Of a stretch of 6,038 nucleotides of DNA, positions 1 through 4,997 are shown one piece after another; position 1 is the first letter of the stretch, and each line of letters begins with the position of its first letter. This DNA comes from CALAED01 sp937891035. Lineage in GTDB: Bacteria; Actinomycetota; Actinomycetes; Streptosporangiales; Streptosporangiaceae. Location of the stretch: NCBI GenBank assembly GCA_035642125.1, contig DASQSZ010000439.1, positions 1 through 6,038 of the forward strand. The letters run 5' to 3'. A program made the position numbers and the translations under genes. The notes below the pieces were generated by a model, which worked only from the letters and a program-made list of their open reading frames with translations, searched no databases and was not told the origin of the DNA.

Positions 1-1652
1 CCACGCCATCTCCGACAACTCCTGTGCCTCGTCCACGACCGGTCCCCCGCCGCGCGTTCGGCGGTGGACCGGGTGTCCGGGCCTTCGTGCCGGTCGGCGA
101 GCAGGGCGGCGTCCACCACATCGCTCGCCATCAGGACGTCCTCGTCGGTGTCGTCCGCGGCGTCGCGAGACAGGATGTCCAGCACGCCCTGGGCGTAGGC
201 GGCGCGCCGCCGCCGCCGCGCCGCCGCGAGCTCCTCGGCCGCCCGCTCGTCCGCGCCGAGCAACTCCGCCGCCTCGTCGAGCAGCGGGACGTCGGCCGGC
301 GACCAGCCGCCGTCCGGGGCGCGCAGCAAGGCCGCGCGTTCCCCCGCGGTCAGTCCGTGCGCGGCGGCCGCGAGCCGCTCCGGCGCGGTAAAGAGGTCGG
401 CAAGCAGGCGGTGCGGGGTGAGCGCCGGCCAGAGCCGGTCGATCGCCGCCCACACCGCCGGGTTACCACGCAGCTCCCGCCGGATCTCGTCGAGATCGAG
501 ATCGCCGAGCAGGTTGACGCCATCCCCCGGCGCGTCGTCCTCGCCGAGCGGGTCCCCAGCGTACGGGTCGTGCCCGAGCAGGTCGACGAGTTGCCGGGCG
601 AGCGCGTCGATGACGGCGGCCGCGACCATCGGGCGGGCCTGGTTGTGCGGGAGCCGGGTACGGCGGGCGCGATCCCGGATCCGGGCGCAGGCGCGGCGGC
701 TCAGCCGCAGCTCCTGGTGATCGACGACGATCTCGAGCGCCCGATCGGGCACCCATTGGCGGTCGCGTACGGCCGCGGCGATCACGTCGGCCATGACCGA
801 CCGTCCCTTGATCGTGGCCACCGCGGCCGGCTCCACCCGATCCGCGGTCACGCCGGGGTAGAGCTCGGCGATGGTCGACAGGACGACCGCTGTCTCGCCA
901 AGCGCGGGCAGCACCTGGCCGATGTAACGCAGGAAGTTCGCGTTCGGGCCGACGATCAGCACACCGCGCTTGGCCAGCTGGTCGCGATGCGTGTAGAGCA
1001 GATAGGCGGCCCTGTGCAACGCGACGGCGGTCTTGCCCGTGCCGGGACCGCCCTGTACGACGAGCACACCGCGGTGGTCGGCCCTGATGACGCGGTCCTG
1101 CTCGGCCTGGATGGTCGCGACGATGTCGCTCATCCGGCCGGTGCGGCTGGCGTTGAGGGCGGCCAGCAGCGCCGCCTCACCGGTCAGCGACGTCCGCCCG
1201 CCCTGGTCGGCGGCGGACAGGTCGAGGACCTCGTCGTCGAGGCCGACCACCGTACGGTGGCGGGTCCTGATATGGCGCCGCCGCCGCACCCCCTCGGGGG
1301 CGACGGCGGTGGCGACATAGAACGGCCGGGCGGCCGGGGCGCGCCAATCCATGAGCAACGGCTCGTAATCGGCGGCTTCGTCGAGAATGCCGAGCCTGCC
1401 GATGTAGCGGCGTTCGCCGTCGCGGAAATCCAGCCGGCCGAAGACCAGCCCGTTCTCGGCCGCGGCCAATTGGCCGAGCCGCTCGGTATATCTGGTGTTC
1501 GCGACCTCGCGTTCGACCCGTGCCTGCGGATTGCCGCCCGTTTCCCGCAGCACCGCCGCCAGCCGTGCCGCGGCCTGTTCGCGTAGGTCGTCCAACCGGT
1601 CGTACAGCATGGTGACGTACTGCTGCTCACGCGCCATTTCCGCAGTTGACAA
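1..1652 (-). CDS. helD: HelD/HelR-family RNA polymerase-associated helicase, N-terminal part; truncated by the window and apparently frameshifted
   Basis: UvrD-like superfamily 1 ATPase of the HelD type. Family members bind RNA polymerase and use ATP to free stalled or rifamycin-bound enzyme. About 540 residues are readable. The N-terminus (STAEMAREQQYVTMLYDRLD) is the helical HelD arm that enters the secondary channel. Around residue 100 comes the family block PLLMDWRAPAARPFY. Walker A is GGPGTGKT, with Lys at residue 207. A charged helical insertion fills about residues 380-490. TTG at 1652 is chosen as the start because AAAAAGGA lies 6 nt upstream and the extra MSTAE matches actinobacterial HelD starts; the ATG at 1637 has no ribosome site. 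Near position 35 the reading frame breaks: residues after ERAAGDRSW become nonsense, while VVDEAQELSEMAW (Walker B) follows in another frame. The C-terminal helicase half lies outside the window. Family identity is near certain; whether the gene is functional is not. Confidence 0.93.
   Translation of the reverse strand, partial: MSTAEMAREQQYVTMLYDRLDDLREQAAARLAAVLRETGGNPQARVEREVANTRYTERLGQLAAAENGLVFGRLDFRDGERRYIGRLGILDEAADYEPLLMDWRAPAARPFYVATAVAPEGVRRRRHIRTRHRTVVGLDDEVLDLSAADQGGRTSLTGEAALLAALNASRTGRMSDIVATIQAEQDRVIRADHRGVLVVQGGPGTGKTAVALHRAAYLLYTHRDQLAKRGVLIVGPNANFLRYIGQVLPALGETAVVLSTIAELYPGVTADRVEPAAVATIKGRSVMADVIAAAVRDRQWVPDRALEIVVDHQELRLSRRACARIRDRARRTRLPHNQARPMVAAAVIDALARQLVDLLGHDPYAGDPLGEDDAPGDGVNLLGDLDLDEIRRELRGNPAVWAAIDRLWPALTPHRLLADLFTAPERLAAAAHGLTAGERAALLRAPDGGWSPADVPLLDEAAELLGADERAAEELAAARRRRRAAYAQGVLDILSRDAADDTDEDVLMASDVVDAALLADRHEGPDTRSTAERAAGDRSWTRHRSCRRWR
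24..45 (-). other. Apparent frameshift / deletion junction in helD
   Basis: On the minus strand, the frame that carries the whole upstream protein reads ERAAGDRSWTRHRSC here. The conserved VVDEAQELSEMAW motif is read in a different frame from about position 39 to the window edge. HelD proteins normally have about nine residues between the DR and the DEAQ (SWTFGHVVV-like); only 5 nt are present. The junction reads GGTCGTGGAC, which can encode both the RSWT side and the VVD side. A 22-nt loss between two such 10-bp copies would explain the frame change exactly. The original sequence is inferred from family knowledge, not seen. A sequencing or assembly error would look the same. Confidence 0.75.
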
Positions 1653-1719
1653 TTGCGGTCCTTTTTCTTATAATGTGTTGGGCAAAGGTGCTGAGGTATG
1701 TTATTTGAGAATGGCCCAA
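1627..1719 (-). CDS. Possible 30-residue leader peptide overlapping the helD start (speculative)
   Basis: The minus strand has a second, stronger ribosome-like site, AAAGGAGG, at 1730-1737, which sits in the segment ATAAGAAAGGAGG. The helD site sits in the closely similar ATAAGAAAAAGGA. Eight bases after AAAGGAGG a TTG opens a 30-codon frame starting MGHSQITYLS and ending in TGA at 1627, about 25 nt inside helD in another frame. The overlap would allow translational coupling or attenuation. Against it: the composition is AT-rich and unlike local coding DNA, and short frames arise by chance. No relative is recognised. Confidence 0.2.
   Translation of the reverse strand: MGHSQITYLSTFAQHIIRKRTAIVNCGNGA
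1646..1674 (+). promoter_or_regulatory. Perfect consensus sigma-70/HrdB-type promoter reading towards the YjbR gene
   Basis: TTGACA at 1646-1651 and TATAAT at 1669-1674 are separated by exactly 17 bp. This matches the vegetative sigma consensus at all 12 hexamer positions, which is rare in high-GC actinomycetes. Transcription would start near 1681, giving a leader of about 130 nt before the ATG at 1811. The -35 box overlaps the helD start codon on the other strand, so the divergent transcripts would overlap at their 5' ends and the two promoters could interfere. That it is used is inferred from sequence alone. Confidence 0.75.
1659..1666 (-). promoter_or_regulatory. Ribosome binding site that sets the helD start
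   Basis: AAAAAGGA on the minus strand ends 6 nt before the TTG at 1652. No comparable site precedes the in-frame ATG 15 nt further in, so this site decides the start choice. Confidence 0.6.
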
Positions 1720-1731
1720 ATAGCATACCTC
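1693..1731. promoter_or_regulatory. 15-bp inverted repeat in the helD/yjbR control region (operator or leader hairpin)
   Basis: GAGGTATGTTATTTG at 1693-1707 and CAAATAGCATACCTC at 1717-1731 are reverse complements at 14 of 15 positions around a 9-nt centre. The repeat starts about 12 nt after the expected start of the rightward transcript and lies upstream of helD, so a dimeric repressor bound here could control both genes. In the rightward RNA the mismatch can form a G-U pair and the stem is followed by CUUUCUU, so a weak terminator or attenuator is another reading. It does not resemble the GC-rich rifamycin-associated element described upstream of helR genes. Confidence 0.6.
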
Positions 1732-1795
1732 CTTTCTTATGCCGACTCATCCCCCGGTTTTGTCGGACGTGTTGGCTAGGCTCGCACCAGAGCCG

Positions 1796-1801
1796 AAGGA
1801 G
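1796..1801 (+). promoter_or_regulatory. Ribosome binding site selecting the YjbR start
   Basis: AAGGAG lies 9 nt before ATG 1811 but only 3 nt before ATG 1805, which favours 1811. The in-frame ATG at 1739 follows the pyrimidine run CCTCCTTTCTT and has no such site. Confidence 0.55.
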
Positions 1802-1810
1802 CCGATGCCG

Positions 1811-2152
1811 ATGGTCACCATCGATGACGTGCGCCGCGTCGCGCAGTCGCTGCCGCGCACCGAAGAACGTCTGATCAAAGACCGGGTCACGTTCCGGGTG
1901 GGCAGGATCGTCTACGTGGCGTTCTCATGTGATGAAAAGATCATGGGGTTCGGCTTCCCCAAGGAAGAGCGGGACGCGCTCGTCGCCGCCGAGCCCGACA
2001 AGTTCCTCATGCCCCGGCCCTCCGATCTGCGTTATCGCTGGGTGTGCGTACGGCTGGCCGCCATCGACGCCGACGAGATGCGTGAGATCGTCACCGACGC
2101 GTGGCGCATGGTCGTCCCCAAACGGGTGGCCGCCACACTGGACCGGCCCTGA
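1811..2152 (+). CDS. MmcQ/YjbR family protein (DUF419)
   Basis: A small cytoplasmic protein of 113 residues, full length for the MmcQ/YjbR family. The family adopts a CyaY-like fold and has been suggested to bind DNA; its biological role is not established. Family-typical features are the opening MVTIDDVRRVAQSLP, the strand pair around FRVGRIVYVAFS (residues 28-39), GFGFPKEER (46-54), the signature KFLMPRPSDLRYRWVCVRL (64-82) and a final helix with DAWRMVVPK (96-104). ATG 1811 is preferred because AAGGAG at 1796-1801 lies 9 nt upstream and this is the usual family start. ATG 1805 is in frame but only 3 nt from the site, and an in-frame ATG at 1739 has none. It is probably expressed alone from the consensus promoter at 1646-1674 and ends towards a convergent gene. 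Confidence 0.9.
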   Translation: MVTIDDVRRVAQSLPRTEERLIKDRVTFRVGRIVYVAFSCDEKIMGFGFPKEERDALVAAEPDKFLMPRPSDLRYRWVCVRLAAIDADEMREIVTDAWRMVVPKRVAATLDRP

Positions 2153-2172
2153 CCCGTGCACCACCCCGGCCC

Positions 2173-2203
2173 GCCGGAGGCCGGAGCCGGAGGCCGGAGG
2201 CGG
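2173..2203. repeat. Short GCCGGAG repeats in the convergent spacer
   Basis: Four copies of GCCGGAG occur within 2173-2199 at steps of 7, 6 and 7 nt, followed by GGCGG. They lie just after the YjbR stop codon. This is probably slippage-prone noncoding DNA; no function is implied. Confidence 0.6.
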
Positions 2204-2238
2204 TGCCCCACAGCCCCGGAAACGTCGCTTGTGGCCAA

Positions 2239-2255
2239 GCGGGGCTCCGCCCCGC
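2239..2255. terminator. Strong hairpin, probable bidirectional terminator between convergent genes
   Basis: GCGGGGC (2239-2245) and GCCCCGC (2249-2255) form a perfect 7-bp all-GC stem around a 3-nt loop. The hairpin sits 87 nt after the YjbR stop and 40 nt after the stop of the glycosyltransferase-phosphatase gene coming the other way. There is no U-tract, which is common for actinobacterial terminators. Confidence 0.6.
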
Positions 2256-2294
2256 CGCAAACACTTATCGGCCGCCCGCCGAAGTCGTTTCAGA

Positions 2295-3803
2295 TCAGAG
2301 CCGCTTGCCGTCGACCGCGAGTTCGACGGCAGTGACGAGATCGGCGGCGACCTCCACGGACGCGGCCAGTTCAGCCGGCTTGGTTCGCGGCGTCGGCACC
2401 AGGATGCCCCTGGCCCCGGCCGCCCGCGCGGCGGCGACGTCGCCGGCCACGTCCCCGATGACGACGCATTCCTCCGGCGCCACCCCGAGCGAGGCGGCCG
2501 CCCGCCGGATCAACCCTGGTTGGGGGCGGCGGCACGTGCACGTGTCATCCGGGGCGTGCGGGCAGGTCTCCCACACGTCGAACGGGCCGAGTAACGCCTC
2601 CACCCGGTCGTTGACCTTGGCGTCCTCCCCCGGTTCCAGCGAATTGCCGTGCACGCTGGGCCGGCTGGTGAGCACGCCGATCGGCACCCCCAGCCGGCGC
2701 AGCCGGGCGAGCGCCTCGGGCGCGCCACGAGCCGCCACCACGCCGTCCACACCGTCCACCCCGTCGCCACCCGGGATTTCGATGAGGGCCCCGTCCCGGT
2801 CGAACAGCACCGCCGCGGGAAGCTGCGGCCGCGCGCGCCGCAACCAGATCTCCCCGCGCAGCCGATGAGCGACCGCGAGCGGCGGCACGACGACGCTCCC
2901 GGCGAGCACCCGGAACACCTCATCGGGGGTACGCGGGCCGGGCCCGATGCGGGCCAGCGCGTCCCCCGCCGTGAACCCCGTCCACAGCAGCGCCGACACC
3001 CCGGCCGCGAGCCGGCCGGCGACGGGCGCCCGCCCCGCCGCGGCGATCGTCGCCGCGGTGCACACCGCGGCTCCAAAGGTCCACATGTGGCGGACGAATT
3101 CGCCCGCGGGGGCGTTCGTCCGCTCCCGCCAGCCGGGGCCGTGAATGCGGCGCATGAGCGCGTCGTCGGCGCGGTCCGACTGGGCGGCGAGCACGGCGCG
3201 CAGCCGGGCGGCGCCGATCGGGCGGGCGACCTCTCTGTCCCCCTGTACGGTTCGCAGGTCGGCCGAGCGCAACCGCAGCACCGCGTCGTCGTCGGCTCGG
3301 CAGGCCTGCCGGAAGCGCTCGTCGAACCCCCGCGCCGCGGCGAGCGCGGACCTGCGGTAGGCCATGTCGGCGCCGGTCCGGCTCATCCGGGCGCGGTCGG
3401 CCTCCGTGCGCTCCCAGTCGGTCGGCCGGCGCTCGGCGGGCAACGGGACACGGACGGCGCCTTGGCTGACGACGACGTCCTCCGGGAGCACGGCGAGATC
3501 GGCGACCAGCCGGGCGGGCCATGCGGCGGGAAGCAGAACGTCTTCGCCGAGGAAGACGATCCACTCGGCATCGACCGAGCGCCAGCCCACATTGCGGGCC
3601 GCCACCGGCCGGCCACCGCCGGAGCGCAACGTGCGTACCAGGATCCGCGTCTCGGGCAGGTCGAGGGGACGGCGCGGGCGCCGCCGGTCGTCCACGATCA
3701 CGATCTCGGTGGGCGGCGGCCCGTCTGCCGCGTCCAGTGTCGTCAACAGCCTCGCGAGCCCATGGCGCCCGGTCGCCGAGATCACAATCGCATAGGACGA
3801 CAC
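2295..3803 (-). CDS. Two-domain protein: family 2 glycosyltransferase fused to a GmhB-like HAD-IIIA phosphatase
   Basis: A protein of 502 residues. Residues 4-175 look like a GT-A glycosyltransferase: EIVIVDD (33-39), PVAARNVGWRSVDAEWIVFL (66-85), FLGED where a DxD is usual (84-88), and the acceptor-side block MAYRRSALAAARGFDERF with RADDDAVL. Residues 240-315 are alanine-rich and hydrophobic and may contact the membrane. Residues 328-490 are a HAD-IIIA domain like heptose bisphosphate phosphatase GmhB: DRDGALIE (335-342), LTS for motif II (378-380), a zinc loop CPHAPDDTCTC (414-424) with all Cys/His ligands, and GDVAGD (450-455). The nucleophile and acid Asp residues are present, but DRDGT is DRDGA and the usual RKP is RRP. 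GTG 3803 follows GGGGAGG with a 10-nt gap. The likely role is surface polysaccharide or heptose-type sugar assembly; the substrate is unknown. No sugar genes adjoin it in this window. Confidence 0.88.
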   Translation of the reverse strand: MSSYAIVISATGRHGLARLLTTLDAADGPPPTEIVIVDDRRRPRRPLDLPETRILVRTLRSGGGRPVAARNVGWRSVDAEWIVFLGEDVLLPAAWPARLVADLAVLPEDVVVSQGAVRVPLPAERRPTDWERTEADRARMSRTGADMAYRRSALAAARGFDERFRQACRADDDAVLRLRSADLRTVQGDREVARPIGAARLRAVLAAQSDRADDALMRRIHGPGWRERTNAPAGEFVRHMWTFGAAVCTAATIAAAGRAPVAGRLAAGVSALLWTGFTAGDALARIGPGPRTPDEVFRVLAGSVVVPPLAVAHRLRGEIWLRRARPQLPAAVLFDRDGALIEIPGGDGVDGVDGVVAARGAPEALARLRRLGVPIGVLTSRPSVHGNSLEPGEDAKVNDRVEALLGPFDVWETCPHAPDDTCTCRRPQPGLIRRAAASLGVAPEECVVIGDVAGDVAAARAAGARGILVPTPRTKPAELAASVEVAADLVTAVELAVDGKRL

Positions 3804-3813
3804 GACCTACCTA

Positions 3814-3820
3814 CCTCCCC
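3814..3820 (-). promoter_or_regulatory. Ribosome binding site for the glycosyltransferase-phosphatase gene
   Basis: GGGGAGG on the minus strand ends 10 nt before the GTG at 3803. TAGG-type repeats fill the gap. It supports the GTG as the start; no other in-frame start close by has a better site. Confidence 0.55.
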
Positions 3821-4053
3821 AAAGCAACCGGCCGACCTGCCCCTCACTTGGTCTACGGTCAAGCCAGGGAAAAGGGTTCACGCGCCCGCCCGCCATTGCC
3901 TATCTCATCAGCCACGTTTGGTCGCGAACGGCGTCCGTTTCGCGCCGAACGATGGGCGGCGCAAGGCGCCGAGGCGGGTCCCGAACGCCGCGCGGCCCGG
4001 CAGCGGAAGCGCCGGCGGCGTGGGGGCGAATCCGGCTGATCCGGCGGCGACGC

Positions 4054-4079
4054 CACGGAGACGACGCACGGAGACGACG
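4054..4079. repeat. 13-bp tandem repeat, two copies
   Basis: CACGGAGACGACG occurs twice without a gap, at 4054-4066 and 4067-4079. It runs directly into a second, different 13-bp tandem array. No protein frame explains it. Confidence 0.8.
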
Positions 4080-4124
4080 GCGGCTCAGGACGGCGGCTCA
4101 GGACGGCGGCTCAGGACGGCGGCC
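4079..4124. repeat. 13-bp tandem repeat, three copies plus a partial one
   Basis: GGCGGCTCAGGAC occurs three times head to tail (4079-4091, 4092-4104, 4105-4117), and GGCGGC begins a fourth copy. Its unit length equals that of the neighbouring CACGGAGACGACG array, so the period of 13 nt is kept from 4054 to 4117. It lies about 25 nt past the stop of the minus-strand gene ending at 4147. It is likely to vary in copy number between strains. Confidence 0.8.
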
Positions 4125-4146
4125 TGGTCGGGTGACCGGCGCCGCT

Positions 4147-4677
4147 TCAGCCGATGCCGGCCCGATCAGGGACGACGCGCGGCAGTTCGCGCAGCCAACC
4201 GTCGGCCGGCTCCGGCCACCAGCGGCCGGCCACCAGGTTCGCCAGGGACGTGCGTACGGCGTCGACGGAGGCGGGCGCGGGCACGATCCGGCTGGGCGCC
4301 GTCCCGGCCAGCACGCCGAGCCACCAGTGCCGTCGAGTCGGCGGCATGTCCTGGGGTTCGAGCACGATGTAGTAGTCGGGCAGCACCGCGGCCTCGGCGC
4401 GGAGAGCGTGGATCATGGTCTCGATCGCGACCTCGAGCCCCCCGACCGGAGCGGTCTCGTCGAAGTAATCCACCCACGCGTCTCTGACGCCTGCCAGCGG
4501 ATCGGAGTCGTAGACCACATACGTCACCGACGCCCTGGTCACGATCTCGGTCATCTCGGTCACGGGCCGGTCGCCGGCGACGACGGCGCGGACGTTGTGG
4601 AGGCCATCGAGCCCGGCGACGACCCGGTCGGCGCCCTCGCCGGCGATCACCACAAGCGTGCTGTTCAACCGTCGCAC
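4147..4677 (-). CDS. Conserved-looking hypothetical protein, 176 aa
   Basis: I do not recognise a family. The frame has strong actinobacterial codon bias and a plausible globular composition, with no signal peptide or membrane segment. It opens with a buried strand (STLVVIAGEG, about residues 6-15) and continues with a second strand and loop, VTYVVYDSDP (51-60). An acidic helix region, RDAWVDYFDE, follows at 65-74, then a strand DYYIVLEPQD (101-110). The C-terminal third is Trp-rich: HWWLGVLAG (117-125), GRWWPEP (151-157), GWL (160-162). The alternating strands suggest an alpha/beta fold, which is inference only. The start is the GTG at 4677: there is no ribosome site, but a TAAACT box ends 7 nt before it, which fits a leaderless message. 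It is probably a single-gene unit, divergent from the zinc-finger gene at 4998. Confidence 0.75.
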   Translation of the reverse strand: MRRLNSTLVVIAGEGADRVVAGLDGLHNVRAVVAGDRPVTEMTEIVTRASVTYVVYDSDPLAGVRDAWVDYFDETAPVGGLEVAIETMIHALRAEAAVLPDYYIVLEPQDMPPTRRHWWLGVLAGTAPSRIVPAPASVDAVRTSLANLVAGRWWPEPADGWLRELPRVVPDRAGIG

Positions 4678-4684
4678 GATGCGG

Positions 4685-4690
4685 AGTTTA
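4685..4690 (-). promoter_or_regulatory. Candidate -10 box for a leaderless transcript of the 176-aa gene
   Basis: TAAACT on the minus strand ends 7 nt before the GTG at 4677, so transcription could start at the first base of the start codon. This would explain the missing ribosome site. The matching -35 region is poor, so support is modest. Confidence 0.35.
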
Positions 4691-4740
4691 ACCCGGCGGC
4701 CGAAGCCGTACCCTGGCGCACCGCCGACGCAAAACCAACG

Positions 4741-4765
4741 TACCGCGAGATACCGCGAGGTACCG
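4741..4765. repeat. 10-bp tandem repeat TACCGCGAG(A/G)
   Basis: TACCGCGAGA at 4741-4750 is followed by TACCGCGAGG at 4751-4760 and a partial TACCG. It lies in the divergent spacer, 64 bp upstream of the 176-aa gene. It might be a binding-site array or only slippage. Confidence 0.55.
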
Positions 4766-4872
4766 GGCGCCCCGCAACCGTGCCACGACCGCAGCGGGGA
4801 TCACCCCGCCGCGCCCGAGGTCACGCATTCGATTCGGGAGATTCCAACGAGATGAACCTCTTGACCAGCAAC

Positions 4873-4881
4873 TTATCCACA
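4873..4881 (+). promoter_or_regulatory. Single DnaA-box sequence TTATCCACA
   Basis: This is an exact match to the classical DnaA box. It is alone: no cluster of boxes and no dnaA, dnaN or gyrB nearby, so this is not an origin. Its last bases form part of the palindrome CCACATGTGG. A regulatory role or chance occurrence in AT-rich DNA are both possible. Confidence 0.4.
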
Positions 4882-4899
4882 TGTGGGGGTTATGTTACT

Positions 4900-4914
4900 G
4901 ATTGTTCTACAATC
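4900..4914. promoter_or_regulatory. Perfect 6-bp inverted repeat with 3-nt centre (possible operator)
   Basis: GATTGT (4900-4905), TCT, ACAATC (4909-4914) form a perfect short dyad in the AT-rich island between divergent genes. Its form and place suit a transcription factor site; no known factor is recognised. Confidence 0.35.
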
Positions 4915-4961
4915 TATTGCGTCCAGATTCCGAGAAAATCAGATTCGAGGCCCCCCGCGTG

Positions 4962-4991
4962 CTGACATCCCACACAGACCTGGCATGATAA
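4962..4991 (+). promoter_or_regulatory. Candidate promoter for a leaderless zinc-finger transcript
   Basis: CTGACA at 4962-4967 and TGATAA at 4986-4991 are 18 bp apart. The -10 box ends 6 nt before the ATG at 4998, so the message could begin at or next to the start codon. This agrees with the lack of a ribosome site before this gene. Confidence 0.4.
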
Positions 4992-4997
4992 GTAGTG

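Larger units (their letters stand above)
3804..4146. other. 343-bp spacer between two minus-strand genes, no gene seen
   Basis: No frame on either strand resembles a protein here. The part next to 3803 holds the ribosome site and a lone TTGACC on the minus strand (about 3855-3860) without a convincing -10 box. A small hairpin, GGCGC-AA-GGCGCC, lies near 3956-3968 and could end the transcript from 4147, though it is about 180 nt away. An imperfect palindrome GCGAACGG/CCGTTTCGC lies just before it. The right part contains the tandem repeats listed separately. The two flanking genes are probably transcribed independently. Confidence 0.55.
4678..4994. other. Divergent intergenic region with an AT-rich island
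   Basis: No gene is seen between the 176-aa gene (leftward) and the zinc-finger gene (rightward). From about 4826 the composition shifts to AT-rich, with the strongest part at 4855-4945. The island contains TTATCCACA, the palindrome CCACATGTGG (4877-4886), the inverted repeat GATTGT-TCT-ACAATC (4900-4914) and GATTC-containing repeats. A 37-codon frame starting at ATG 4852 crosses it but has no ribosome site and no protein-like pattern. The region is best read as a two-way regulatory region. Confidence 0.6.

Noticed and set aside
24..1586. A 520-codon open frame on the plus strand over the helD region
   Set aside because: It is the antisense shadow of helD: Arg/Gly/Pro-rich, no domain pattern, while the minus strand gives a clear HelD sequence with Walker A.
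1184..1750. A 188-codon minus-strand frame starting at an ATG at 1750
   Set aside because: It overlaps helD in the wrong frame and is rich in Pro, Ser and Arg. The upstream AAGGAGG sits only 1 nt from its internal ATG, too close to serve it.
1739..1810. An N-terminal extension of the YjbR protein from ATG 1739
   Set aside because: There is no ribosome site before it, the added MPTHPPVLSDVLARLAPEPK segment is not typical of the family, and AAGGAG lies well placed before ATG 1811.
4054..4124. A CRISPR array
   Set aside because: The repeats are 13 bp and contiguous with no spacers, and no cas genes are present.
2649..4487. A 612-codon plus-strand frame
   Set aside because: It spans two minus-strand genes and the repeat-containing spacer and has the composition of antisense noise in high-GC DNA.
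4873..4881. A replication origin
   Set aside because: Only one DnaA box is present, without the cluster of boxes or the dnaA/dnaN/gyr neighbours expected of oriC.
4852..4965. A 37-codon frame on the plus strand crossing the AT-rich island
   Set aside because: It has no ribosome site, no recognisable motif and a codon use unlike the neighbours. Regulatory motifs explain the region better.
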